Assembly: GCA_021154885.1 (NCBI GenBank)
Contig: JAJKHS010000161.1
Coordinates: forward strand, 1 to 32,055
From: Thermoanaerobaculum sp.
GTDB lineage: Bacteria; Acidobacteriota; Thermoanaerobaculia; Multivoradales; UBA5704
DNA length: 32,055 bases
Direction of reading: 5' to 3'
Part shown: in pieces, positions 1 to 7,610 of the stretch
Position numbering within the stretch: position 1 is the first letter of the stretch
Layout: the number at the start of each line of letters is the position of its first letter
Position numbers and translations under genes: made by a program
The notes under the pieces: model-generated
Database searches by the model: none
What the model saw: the letters and a program-made list of their open reading frames with translations, nothing else
Told to the model about the DNA's origin: nothing

Positions 1-197
1 ATCCCCGATCTCAGCTCTTTCTCCATGACTTCCACCCCTTTGTGGTCGAAGGGGGGAAAATTAGCGTCCAGCATGGGGGGAGTTTAGGCGTACCGGTGAC
101 AGACCGCGATCCGGGAGCTCCAACGTCAGCGCCAGGCCAGTCGCACGCCCTCGAAGTGCATGTCCGAGCTGATCGGATGAACCTACTCGAAGACCGC

Positions 198-365
198 GCG
201 AGCGTCGATCTCGACCTGTTCGCCGCCGATGCCTCCTGTCTGAGGCCCGACCTCTGGGCCGACCTGCAAAGCCGAGGCGTAGCCGTCCAGGTCCGGAAGG
301 GGGACCTGACCGATGCCCTGGCGGGCGTAGTGCGGTTTCAGGCTCCGGGCGTTCGAGAAGCGGAT
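198..365 (+). pseudogene. Fragment of nucleotidyltransferase-like hypothetical protein
   Basis: The frame that is open from about 42 to 419 contains, between about 198 and 365, a stretch that reads like a real protein: DRASVDLDLFAAD, then RGVAVQVRKGD, then DALAGVVRFQAPGVREAD. This pattern (an Asp-rich strand, a charged 'R-x-GD' turn, then 'PLAGVVR-x-x-PG') resembles small nucleotidyltransferase or AbiEii-like proteins often found in accessory regions; that is from memory of the family, not a search. Similarity stops at about 365, just where such proteins normally continue, and the following residues look random before the frame ends at the hicA promoter. No good ribosome binding site or N-terminus is visible upstream. 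I read it as a decayed remnant; it could instead be a chance ORF. Confidence 0.3.
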
Positions 366-393
366 GGGCCTCGGTCTTACGGCTCAGGGAGAC

Positions 394-422
394 TTGCTCC
401 TGCTAGCGAAAAGTGCTAGCAT
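394..422 (+). promoter_or_regulatory. Promoter and inverted-repeat operator of hicAB
   Basis: A -35-like TTGCTC (394-399) and a -10-like TAGCAT (417-422) are separated by 17 bp. A perfect inverted repeat, TGCTAGC at 401-407 and GCTAGCA at 415-421, with a 7-nt centre, covers the spacer and most of the -10. HicB proteins with a C-terminal DNA-binding domain usually repress their own operon through such dyads, so this is the natural operator candidate. The -10 ends 8 nt before the GTG at 431. Confidence 0.5.
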
Positions 423-430
423 CTAACCCT

Positions 431-685
431 GTGCGGACCAGGCACCGAAAGACGCTTCAAGCAATCTTCGCTCGGCCAACCTCGCCGGCAGTTGTCTTCT
501 CTGACATCGAAGCGCTGGTTGTTGCCCTAGGCGGCTCGGTCACGGAACGCGAAGGTTCGCGCGTCAAGATCACATTACAGAGTGAGCATTGGTACTGTCA
601 CCGCCCTCACCCGGGCAAAGAGGCCAAGCGCTATCAGGTCGAAGAAGCTCGTGAATTGCTGGAACGTGTAGGAGTCAAGCCATGA
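431..685 (+). CDS. hicA: HicA-family toxin (mRNA interferase)
   Basis: A type II toxin expected to be a double-stranded-RNA-binding-fold ribonuclease that cleaves mRNA until neutralised by HicB. The 84-residue product has the HicA layout: N-terminal RHRKTLQAIF, then FSDIEALVVALGG, GSRVKITL, and the catalytic-histidine region HRPHPGKEAKRYQVEEARELLERVGV. The frame opens further upstream (GTG at 413), but homology begins at RTRHRKT, so GTG 431 is preferred. There is no Shine-Dalgarno sequence in front of it and the predicted promoter ends 8 nt away, so the message may be leaderless. The stop overlaps the hicB start (ATGA at 682-685). Family is clear; activity is not shown. Confidence 0.88.
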   Translation: MRTRHRKTLQAIFARPTSPAVVFSDIEALVVALGGSVTEREGSRVKITLQSEHWYCHRPHPGKEAKRYQVEEARELLERVGVKP

Positions 686-1014
686 ACACCATGAATCACA
701 AGGGGTACACCGCCCGAATCGAGCTCGACGAGCGCGACAACATCTTTGTCGGCCGCGTTCTCGGGCTGCACACCATGATCAGCTTCCATGGTGAAACGGT
801 GAAAGAGTTGCGTGCCGCGTTCGTGACGGCCATCGAAGATTTCTTGCGCGACTGCAAGGAACAAGGGGTCCGCCCCGAGAGGCCTGCGTCTGGCAAGCTC
901 ATGCTGCGAGTACCGCCGGAGGTGCACGGTGCAGCCTTGGTTGCAGCTCAGGCTGCCGGCAAGAGCCTCAATCAATGGGCGGCCGACGTGCTCGAAGAAG
1001 CCACACATGGTTGA
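682..1014 (+). CDS. hicB: HicB-family antitoxin
   Basis: The antitoxin partner of HicA, 110 residues. The N-terminal half (about 1-65) is the HicB RNase-H-like fold: YTARIELDERDNIFVGRVLGL, then a FHGETVKELRAAFVTAIEDFL helix, typical of HicB domains that cap the toxin active site. The C-terminal part (about 70-108; GKLMLRVPPEVHGAALVAAQAAGKSLNQWAADVLEEA) is a ribbon-helix-helix DNA-binding domain of the Arc/HicB type, which fits autorepression at the inverted repeat at 401-421. The start overlaps the hicA stop by 4 nt, so translation is likely coupled. Toxin-first order is usual for hicAB. Confidence 0.9.
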   Translation: MNTMNHKGYTARIELDERDNIFVGRVLGLHTMISFHGETVKELRAAFVTAIEDFLRDCKEQGVRPERPASGKLMLRVPPEVHGAALVAAQAAGKSLNQWAADVLEEATHG

Positions 1015-1072
1015 TCGCTACAACCGAAAGCGTCCAACCCCCAGATGAGGTCCGGGAACGACCTCGCGGCAT

Positions 1073-1180
1073 GAGCTGCCGTCGCCCTTTCAGGGCTATG
1101 GGGTTTCTGGGGACCGTCTTACCAGGGGCTGGCAAACAGCGCCAGCCCCTGGCTACATGCCTGAGCTCCTTCGGAGCAAA
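1073..1180 (+). repeat. Dispersed three-hairpin element, copy A
   Basis: This intergenic block starts with AGCTGCCGTCGCCC, continues through a perfect 12-bp hairpin (CCAGGGGCTGGC at 1122-1133 and its complement at 1141-1152, loop AAACAGC), then GGCTACATGCC and a smaller hairpin around CTCCTTCGGAG. The same order of parts occurs twice near the right end (31617-31723 inverted, 31734-31838 direct). It has no convincing ORF. It behaves like a REP- or MITE-like dispersed palindromic element; whether it is transcribed is unknown. Confidence 0.75.
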
Positions 1181-1254
1181 GACATTGGGTGATAGCGTCA
1201 TCGCATAGTGCTCCCATGCCGCGGTGACGGATCTTGGAGTCGGCTCAGTCCTGT

Positions 1255-1875
1255 CCATGCGCCGCGTACGATGGACCGTCGCCCCGATACGACGGAAATG
1301 CGCCGCGTACAACGTCCCATTGTCCGCGTACGACGGTCCGTTGTATGGCGACGATGGAAATGCGCCGCGTACGACGGAACATCGTCCGCGTACAGTGGTT
1401 CGTCGTCCGCGTACGATGGACCGTTGCATGCGTACGACGGTCCACTGTCTCGAGACAATGAAAATGCGCCGCGTACAACGGGTCGTTGCACGCGTACGAC
1501 GGTCCGTTGTATGGAGACGATGGAAATGCGCCGCGTACGACGGAACGTTGTCCGCGTACGATGGACCGTCGTATGCGTACGATGGTCCGTTGTATGGAGA
1601 CGACGGAAATGCGCCGCGTACAACGGAACGTTGTCCGCGTACGACGGACTGTTGTATGCGTACGATGGTCCGTTGTACGGGGACGATGAAAATGCGCCGC
1701 GTACGATGGATCGTTGTCCGCGTACAACGAACCGTCGTATGCGTACGATGGACCGTTGTCTCGATGCAATGAAAATGCGCCGCATACAACGGACCATTGT
1801 CCGCTTACGACGGAACGTTGTCCGCGTACGAAAATCGTTGTCCGGGGACGACGGGAGTCTTTCCGCGTACGGCTG
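1255..1875. repeat. Nested tandem repeat array (21-bp monomers, 62/83/104-bp units)
   Basis: About 29 degenerate copies of a 21-bp monomer with core GCGTACGAYGGWCCGT run through this stretch. Roughly every fourth monomer is a distinct 20-bp variant ending GGAAATGCGCC. The junction AAATGCGCC recurs at 1296, 1358, 1462, 1524, 1607, 1690 and 1773, giving spacings of 62, 104, 62, 83, 83 and 83, that is 3, 5, 3, 4, 4 and 4 monomers. Each monomer contains the palindrome CGTACG and a near-palindromic ACGGWCCGT, so the array could extrude hairpins on either strand. Stop-free frames occur on both strands because the repeat lacks stops, but the higher-order units are not multiples of three, so protein coding is unlikely. 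Degeneration is strongest at both ends. Confidence 0.9.
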
Positions 1876-1914
1876 GGCGTCGTCTCGGCGGCGGCTCGGG
1901 CTTGACGGGGGAAG

Positions 1915-1951
1915 GAAAGAAAAAAAGCGGGGGCGCGACGAGCGCGCCCCC
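1915..1951 (-). terminator. Intrinsic terminator of the 1964-2386 gene
   Basis: Read on the minus strand, a 9-bp G+C-only stem (1943-1951 pairing with 1929-1937) with a 5-nt loop is followed by GC and a T-rich tract (1926-1915). It begins 13 nt beyond the stop of the minus-strand gene. Confidence 0.88.
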
Positions 1952-1963
1952 CGGCAGGATGAG

Positions 1964-2386
1964 CTACTGATCCGACTTGACGGTGGCTGCGGAGCCGGCG
2001 GGCGCCGGCGGGTGGGCGGGAACGGGGGTGGGGGTGGGAGCAGGCTTGTCCGTCGCCGGCTTCGCCTTCCGGCCGCGGAACGGCTGCACGCCGAATTCGG
2101 CGACCTTCTCTTCCCGGGGGCCGAAGTGGTCCTTCACCGCCGTGCGCACGACGTCGGCAATCCGGTTCCCCTCGATGAGGAGCTTCCGGAGCTGCTTCGA
2201 GCTCTCCTGCTTGGCGACCTTGTGGGCGGCCTGTTGCTTGGCGACCTCGAAGGCCTGAGTAGCGATTCCCGTGAGCTTGAGCCGGAACGGCTCCATCTGC
2301 GGAAGCTCCTCCTTGTTGGCGTCCATTGTCCCCGACAGGCGCTGCAAGTCGCCCAGGATCCCTGCGCTTCTCGTCTCTCTGGCCAT
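1964..2386 (-). CDS. Conserved hypothetical protein, helical with Ala/Pro-rich tail
   Basis: A 140-residue protein starting MARETRSAGILGDLQRL. The ATG at 2386 is chosen because AAAGGAG lies 7 nt upstream; the frame stays open further upstream but those residues look random. Residues 1-105 are highly charged and predicted helical (DANKEELPQMEPFRLKLTGIATQAFEVAKQQAAHKVAKQESSKQLRKLLIEGNRIADVVRTAVKDHFG), ending in a conserved-looking EKVAEFGVQPFRGRK block. The last 35 residues are Pro/Ala-rich and probably disordered. I recall similar short proteins of unknown function in Acidobacteriota and other high-G+C bacteria. There is no signal peptide or membrane segment. It is monocistronic, with its own terminator. 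Confidence 0.85.
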   Translation of the reverse strand: MARETRSAGILGDLQRLSGTMDANKEELPQMEPFRLKLTGIATQAFEVAKQQAAHKVAKQESSKQLRKLLIEGNRIADVVRTAVKDHFGPREEKVAEFGVQPFRGRKAKPATDKPAPTPTPVPAHPPAPAGSAATVKSDQ

Positions 2387-2584
2387 GACTGCTTCTCCTT
2401 TCTGAGCCACTCCGGGCTCAAACATCCGGTGCCGTAAGCGGCCCGGAATTCCAATTTCTTCAACTTCTCCCCTGAGCTGCCCAGCCGGTCGCGGTCCAAG
2501 GAAGAACGGCAACGTTGGGGCGTTACCAGACGTCGAGGAGCAGAGAGTGCCTGAGAATTTTCCGCGTGTCAAGATATTTCGGAC

Positions 2585-2611
2585 TGAATCGGTCTGAAAT
2601 GGACCGAATCA
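2585..2611. promoter_or_regulatory. Imperfect dyad and -10-like box upstream of thiI
   Basis: TGAATCGGTCT and GGACCGAATCA (9 of 11 positions complementary) flank a 5-nt centre, giving an operator-like dyad. About 50 bp downstream, TACAAT at 2659-2664 is a good -10 match 21 bp before the thiI start, but no good -35 accompanies it. Tentative. Confidence 0.3.
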
Positions 2612-2684
2612 GGGTGATTGCTGCGCGGGGCGGGTCTGTGCGGGTCTCTGGCGGCTTGTACAATAGGGGTCAGGGATCTGCCCG

Positions 2685-4205
2685 ATGTCCGACCACCTCT
2701 TCATCCTCCGGCTCTCCGGCGACTTCTACACCAAGGCGCGGAAGACCCGCATGCGGTTCTTCCGCCGGCTGGCGGCGAACCTGGAGGCCGGCCTCGCTCA
2801 GCACGGCATCCCTTACCGGCTGGAGAAGACCTGGAGCCGCATGTACCTGGAGACCCCCGAGCCCACCGCCGCCCTTGCCGCGGAGATCGCGGGTCGCGTC
2901 TTTGGCATTCAATCGGTCTCCGAGGTCCAGCGCCGGTCCTGGGAGCGGCTGGAGGATCTCGTGGCCCTGGGCGTCGAGACCTTCGGCGAGGCCGTACGGG
3001 GGAGGAGCTTCGCCGTGCGAGCCACCCGCCGGGGCGAGCGCGACCGCATCGGCTTCGACTCGACGCGCATGGAGAGCGCCCTCGGCCGCGCCCTGCTGGA
3101 CGCCGGCGCCGGCCGGGTCGACCTCTCCGCGCCGGAGGTGACGGCTCACGTCGAGCTCGAGCCGGGCGCCGTCCACTTCTTCTTCGACAAGGTGCGGGGG
3201 CACGGCGGCCTGCCCATCGGCGTCGAGGGGCGGGCCGTGGCCCTGGTCTCCGGCGGCTTCGACTCCGCGGTGGCGAGCTGGCTGCTGCTCAAGCGGGGCG
3301 TGCAGCTCGACTACGTCTTCTGCAACCTCGGCGGCACCGCCCACCGCTTGGGCGTGCTCAAGGTGATGAAGCGCATCGCCGAGCAGTGGAGCTACGGCTA
3401 CTCCCCCCGCCTCCACGAGGTGGACCTCGCGCCCCTCGTCGCCGAGCTGCGGGAGAAGGTGCAGCCCCATCACTGGCAGATCGTGCTCAAGCGGCTCATC
3501 CTGCGCGCCGGCGCGTCGGTGGCCCACCGTGGCGGCCGCCTGGCGGTGATCACCGGCGACGCCATCGGCCAGGTCTCCTCCCAGACGCTGCAGAACCTGG
3601 CAGTGATCTCCCAGGCGTCCCCGGCCATCCCGATCCTGCGCCCCCTCCTCGGCTTCAACAAGGAGGAGATCCTGGAGATCGCCCGCCGCATCGGGATCTA
3701 CGAGCTGTCCGCCGCGGTGGCCGAGTACTGCGACCTGATGCCCCCCAAGCCGACCACCCGGGCCGCCCTCAAGGACGTGCTGCGGGACGAGGGCGCTCTG
3801 GACTTCGACCGCCTCGACGGGCTGGTGGATGCCCGGCAGGTCTTCGAGCTGCGCCAGGTGGACCCCGAGGCCGTGGCCGCGCCGGTGCCCGAGGTGGACC
3901 GCCTGCCGGCCGGCGCCACCCTCCTCGACCTCCGCGCGGCGCCGGCCTACCGGAGCTGGCACTACCCGGGAGCCCTCCACCTGGACCTCCCCCAGGCCCT
4001 CGCCGCCTATCGCTCCTTCGCCCGCGACCGGGCCTACGTCCTGGTCTGCGAGGTGGGCCTCAAGAGCGCCCATCTCGCCGAGAAGATGAAGGAGGCCGGC
4101 TTCGAGGCCTACCAGCTCAAGGGCGGCCTCAAGGGATTGATGGAGCTGGCCGAGCGCGAACGGAAAGCCGACCTCTCCCTGCTGGCCCCCGCGGTGCGGG
4201 ACTAA
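2685..4205 (+). CDS. thiI: tRNA 4-thiouridine synthase ThiI with rhodanese domain
   Basis: ThiI adenylates U8 of tRNA and transfers sulfur to make 4-thiouridine; in some bacteria it also supplies sulfur for the thiazole of thiamine. The 506-residue product has the long architecture: N-terminal ferredoxin-like and THUMP domains (about 1-170), a PP-loop ATP pyrophosphatase domain with SGGFDSAVA at 189-197, and a C-terminal rhodanese domain (about 405-490). Cys455 in VLVCEVGLKS is the persulfide cysteine, and Cys349 in EYCDLMPPKP matches the second redox cysteine of E. coli ThiI. The rhodanese extension is present only in some ThiI proteins and means sulfur can come from an IscS-type desulfurase through a persulfide relay. 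The gene stands alone; two hairpin elements follow it. ATG 2685 has only a weak AGGGA-like ribosome site. Confidence 0.95.
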   Translation: MSDHLFILRLSGDFYTKARKTRMRFFRRLAANLEAGLAQHGIPYRLEKTWSRMYLETPEPTAALAAEIAGRVFGIQSVSEVQRRSWERLEDLVALGVETFGEAVRGRSFAVRATRRGERDRIGFDSTRMESALGRALLDAGAGRVDLSAPEVTAHVELEPGAVHFFFDKVRGHGGLPIGVEGRAVALVSGGFDSAVASWLLLKRGVQLDYVFCNLGGTAHRLGVLKVMKRIAEQWSYGYSPRLHEVDLAPLVAELREKVQPHHWQIVLKRLILRAGASVAHRGGRLAVITGDAIGQVSSQTLQNLAVISQASPAIPILRPLLGFNKEEILEIARRIGIYELSAAVAEYCDLMPPKPTTRAALKDVLRDEGALDFDRLDGLVDARQVFELRQVDPEAVAAPVPEVDRLPAGATLLDLRAAPAYRSWHYPGALHLDLPQALAAYRSFARDRAYVLVCEVGLKSAHLAEKMKEAGFEAYQLKGGLKGLMELAERERKADLSLLAPAVRD

Positions 4206-4348
4206 GAGCCTGCGCGGCAGAAACAAGAAGCAAGGACGTAAAGGACATCAGGGACGACAAGGACCTCAAAGACACGAAGGATGATGATGCAAGTCTGGTA
4301 TTTTATTGTCCCTGCTGTCCTTGGTCGACTTTTCTGCCGCGCAGGCTC
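4206..4348. repeat. Hairpin element with AAGGAC-type microrepeats, copy 1
   Basis: A perfect 18-bp inverted repeat (4206-4223 with 4331-4348, GAGCCTGCGCGGCAGAAA and complement) starts immediately after the thiI stop codon. The interior has repeated AAGGAC/AGGGAC motifs on the left and GTCCCTGCTGTCCTT on the right, which pair imperfectly, so the whole 143 bp can fold back. It may act as a 3' end structure for thiI. A related element lies at 9795-9872. Confidence 0.8.
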
Positions 4349-4364
4349 CTAGGCAGGGCTTAGG

Positions 4365-4474
4365 GTAGGGGCGGGTCTGGACGGCAGGTTGGGGGCTCGA
4401 CCCGCCCTGAGAGAACGGTCTCGCCGCTGCAGGGCGGGTCGCGCCCCCTCCCGACCGTCCAGACCCGCCCCTAC
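4365..4474. repeat. 110-bp nested inverted repeat
   Basis: Outer arms at 4365-4384 and 4455-4474 (GTAGGGGCGGGTCTGGACGG and its complement) pair perfectly over 20 bp. Inside them a second pair, GGGGCTCGACCCGCCCTG and CAGGGCGGGTCGCGCCCC, pairs with one mismatch. The structure is G+C-rich, has no T-tract, and lies between thiI and the first GGDEF-EAL gene. It looks like a palindromic dispersed element or a strong RNA hairpin rather than a simple terminator. Confidence 0.8.
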
Positions 4475-4599
4475 TCTAAACAAAGGCCCGGAGTGATGAA
4501 CGGGCGGTGAGTCCGCCTTGCGCCAATCTCCGGGAGACCGTATTCTGGTGTTTCGTTTCTTCTGGAGGAACCCGGAAGGGGGGACTTCGTCCCTTTTAG

Positions 4600-7566
4600 A
4601 TGTTCGCTCAAAGCTATAACCGTGGTCGCGCGATGAGACAAGCCCTTCAGAGTCCGGCCGAGATCCCCTCCCGGCCGACGAACGACTGGTTTCGCACTCT
4701 CGCCGAGACCACCTCGACGGGCATCTTCGTCTTCCGTGCCGACCGTCTGCTGTACGTCAACCCGGCCTGCGAGACGCTGACCGGGTACAGCGCCGGGGAG
4801 CTGCTCGCAAGGCAGCCCTGGGACTTCGCCGCCCCCGAGACGCAGGCCGCCCTGCGCGACCGCGCCCTGGCCCGGCTGCGCGGCGAGCCGGTGCCGGAGC
4901 GCTACGAGGTCCGCATCGTCACCAAGGACGGGCGGGAGCGGTGGCTCGACCTCACCGCCGCCCTCATCGAGCTGGAGGAGGGCCAGCCCGCCACCCTCGC
5001 CACCGCCGTCGACGTCACCGAGCGCAAGATGGCGGAGGTGGCCCTGCGCGAGAGCGGCGCCCGCCTCGAGCTCGCCCAGCGGGTGGCCGGGGTGATCACC
5101 TGGGAGTGGGACCTGATCACCGACGAGATGGCGGTCTCGCCCCACGCCGCCGAGATCCTCGGCTGCCGCTCCGACCAGCTCTGGAAGACGGGGCGGGAGC
5201 TGATGGCCGCCGTGGTGCCGGAGGATCATCCGGCCCTGGTGGAGGCCCTGCGCAACTGCCTGCGGGGGGAGAAGGACTTCACCATCGAGCTGCGGGTCCT
5301 GGCGCCGGATGGCAAGCCGCGCTGGTTCTCCGAGCGCGGGCAGGCCTTGCGCGACGCCGCCGGCACTCCCGTCCGCCTCATCGGCGTCGGCTACGACATC
5401 AGCACCCGCCGGCTCGGCGAGGAGCGCCTGCGTGCCGTCGTCGAGGGGACCTCCTCCACCACCGGCACCGACTTCCTCCGCTCCCTGGTGCGCCACCTCG
5501 CCGTCGCCCTGGACATGGAGTACGCCTTCGTCGCCGAGGTCGTGGACGAGCCCGCCACCCGGGCGCGCCTCCTCGCCTTCTGGACCGGCAGGGACTACGG
5601 CGAGCCCTTCGAGTACGACCTCGCGGGGACGCCCTGCGAGACCGTCCGCAGCCGGGAGTTCTGCTACTACCCCGCCGCCACCTGGCGCCTCTTCCCCGGC
5701 GACCGCTGGCTGCGCGAGGAGGGGATCGAGGCCTATCTCGCCGTGCCTCTCTTCGACGGCAACGACCGGCTCCTGGGACACATCGCGGTGATGAGCACCG
5801 ACCCGGCGGCCGAGGACCTGGCCGCGATCTCCATCCTCAAGATCTTCGCCGCCCGCGCCGCCGCCGAGATCGAGCGCCACCTCGCCGAAGAGGCCCTCGC
5901 CCAGCAGAAGGAGCTGGCCCAGGTGACCCTGGCCTCGATCGGCGACGGCGTCATCCGCACCGACGCGGCCGGCGTGGTCGACTACCTCAATCCGGTCGCC
6001 GAGCGCCTCACCGGCTGGACCGCCGCCGAAGCCAGCGGCCAGCCGGTGACCCGGGTCTTCAGCGTCATCGACGAGTCGACCGGCAAGCCGCTGCCCAACG
6101 CCGTCGAGCACTGCCTGGCCGAAGGGCGGGTCATCGAGCACAACGGCTACTCCATGCTGGTGCGGCGCGACGGCCGGGAGTTCGCCATCCGCGATTCCGT
6201 GGCCCCCATCCAGGACCGCCAGGGACGCACCACCGGCAGCGTCCTCGTCTTCAAGGACGTCACCCAGCTCCGGGGCATGGAGCGGGAGATGATCTACCTG
6301 GCGCGCCACGATCCCCTGACCGGCCTCATCAACCGCCGGGAGTTCGAGAAGCGCCTCCAGCTCTGCCTCGACAGCGCCTGGCAGGAGAAGCGCGAGCACG
6401 CCCTCTTCTACCTCGACCTGGACGAGTTCAAGGTGGTCAACGACACCTGCGGCCATCTCGCGGGCGACGAGATGCTCAAGCAGGTCACAGCGCTCCTCAA
6501 GTCGGTGGTGCGCAAGAGCGACGCCCTGGCCCGCCTGGGCGGCGACGAGTTCGGCGTCCTGCTGGAGGACGCCAGCCTGGAGGACGCCCGCGAGCTCGGC
6601 GAGCGCCTGCGCAACGCCGTGCGGCAGTACCGCTTCGGCTGGCAGGAGCGGATCTTCGAGATCGGCGTCTCCATCGGCCTCGTCCCCATCACCGCCGAGA
6701 GCGGCGACATGGCCCGCGTCCTCTCCGCCGCCGACGCCGCCTGCTACGTCGCCAAGGAGAGCGGCCGCAACCGCATGCACGAGTACCAGCCGGACGACAG
6801 CGCGATGGCCGAGCGCTACGGCGAGATGCAGTGGATCTACCGCATCCACAAGGCCTTCGCCGAGCACCGCTTCTGCCTCTACCGGCAGAGCATCCACCCG
6901 CTCCACGACGACGGCAGCGAGCCGCCGCTGTGCGAGATCTTCATCCGCATGCTCGACGAGGAGGGCCGCATCGCCAGCCCCGCCGCCTTCATCCCGGCCG
7001 CCGAGCGCTACCATCTCATCGCCTCCATCGACCGCTGGGTGGTCCACGCCGCTTTCGTCGCCCTGGCCTGCGGCACCCTCTCCCACGGCGACACCACCCG
7101 CTTCGCCATCAACCTCTCGGGCCAGTCGGTGGGGGACGACGCCTTCCTCGACTACGTCCTGGCCGAGATCGAGGCCACCGGCATCGCTCCCGAGCGCATC
7201 TTCTTCGAGATCACCGAGACGGCCGCCGTGGGCAACCTCGGCAAGGCCATGCAGTTCATCCGCGTCCTCCGCGAGTTGGGCTTCCACTTCGTCCTCGACG
7301 ACTTCGGCAGCGGCCTCTCCTCCTTTGCCTATCTCAAGAACCTGCAGGTGGACTTCCTGAAGATCGACGGCACCTTCGTCAAGGACATGACGGCCAACTC
7401 GGTGCAGCGCGCCCTGGTGGAGTCCATCCACCAGATCGGACAGGTGATGGGCATCCGCACCATCGCCGAGTCGGTCGAGGATCGCACCACCCTGGAGGCC
7501 CTCCGCGACATCGGCGTCGACTACGCCCAGGGGTACGGCCTGTCGATGCCAGAACCTTTGATTTAG
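4600..7566 (+). CDS. PAS-PAS-GAF-PAS-GGDEF-EAL c-di-GMP signalling protein
   Basis: A 988-residue cytoplasmic sensor that probably makes and/or degrades cyclic di-GMP. Order of domains: PAS about 30-140 (ending VDVTERKMAE), PAS about 150-270, GAF about 280-430, PAS about 440-558, GGDEF about 565-735, EAL about 740-985. The cyclase signature GGDEF is intact at 647-651 (RLGGDEFGVLLED). In the EAL domain the signature is E779-I-F rather than EAL, but the metal and substrate residues NLSG, FEITETA, DDFGSG and LKID are present, so phosphodiesterase activity is possible. There is no membrane segment or signal peptide. ATG 4600 is given; ATG 4633 (MRQALQ) would match the start style of the downstream paralogue and is a fair alternative, since neither has a well-placed ribosome site. 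The paralogue starts 45 nt after its stop. Confidence 0.92.
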   Translation: MFAQSYNRGRAMRQALQSPAEIPSRPTNDWFRTLAETTSTGIFVFRADRLLYVNPACETLTGYSAGELLARQPWDFAAPETQAALRDRALARLRGEPVPERYEVRIVTKDGRERWLDLTAALIELEEGQPATLATAVDVTERKMAEVALRESGARLELAQRVAGVITWEWDLITDEMAVSPHAAEILGCRSDQLWKTGRELMAAVVPEDHPALVEALRNCLRGEKDFTIELRVLAPDGKPRWFSERGQALRDAAGTPVRLIGVGYDISTRRLGEERLRAVVEGTSSTTGTDFLRSLVRHLAVALDMEYAFVAEVVDEPATRARLLAFWTGRDYGEPFEYDLAGTPCETVRSREFCYYPAATWRLFPGDRWLREEGIEAYLAVPLFDGNDRLLGHIAVMSTDPAAEDLAAISILKIFAARAAAEIERHLAEEALAQQKELAQVTLASIGDGVIRTDAAGVVDYLNPVAERLTGWTAAEASGQPVTRVFSVIDESTGKPLPNAVEHCLAEGRVIEHNGYSMLVRRDGREFAIRDSVAPIQDRQGRTTGSVLVFKDVTQLRGMEREMIYLARHDPLTGLINRREFEKRLQLCLDSAWQEKREHALFYLDLDEFKVVNDTCGHLAGDEMLKQVTALLKSVVRKSDALARLGGDEFGVLLEDASLEDARELGERLRNAVRQYRFGWQERIFEIGVSIGLVPITAESGDMARVLSAADAACYVAKESGRNRMHEYQPDDSAMAERYGEMQWIYRIHKAFAEHRFCLYRQSIHPLHDDGSEPPLCEIFIRMLDEEGRIASPAAFIPAAERYHLIASIDRWVVHAAFVALACGTLSHGDTTRFAINLSGQSVGDDAFLDYVLAEIEATGIAPERIFFEITETAAVGNLGKAMQFIRVLRELGFHFVLDDFGSGLSSFAYLKNLQVDFLKIDGTFVKDMTANSVQRALVESIHQIGQVMGIRTIAESVEDRTTLEALRDIGVDYAQGYGLSMPEPLI

Positions 7567-7610
7567 GCCCGCTTCTTGCTTACCCCAATTCCGGTTCCGA
7601 AACAGGCCGC

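Noticed and set aside
634-1008. Antisense frame opposite hicB
   Set aside because: It overlaps a clear HicB protein and shows no family features or ribosome site.
1255-1875. CRISPR array
   Set aside because: The repeats are contiguous and degenerate with no unique spacers, and no cas genes are nearby.
1208-2437. Long Arg-rich open frames on both strands across the tandem repeat
   Set aside because: The repeat simply lacks stop codons. Its 62/83/104-bp higher-order units are not multiples of three, so no single protein repeat is kept, and several frames are open at once.
4480-4600. Possible c-di-GMP riboswitch before the GGDEF-EAL genes
   Set aside because: The region has a short GGGAC-TTC-GTCCC hairpin but none of the conserved GEMM-I or GEMM-II motifs.
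4471-7431. Very long antisense frame opposite the first GGDEF-EAL gene
   Set aside because: It is the complement of a well-conserved multi-domain protein in high-G+C DNA, has low-complexity composition, and has no ribosome site or domain.
4941-7610. Upstream extension of the second GGDEF-EAL frame through the first gene
   Set aside because: The Arg/Pro-rich translation is a shadow of the first gene; real homology starts near 7611.
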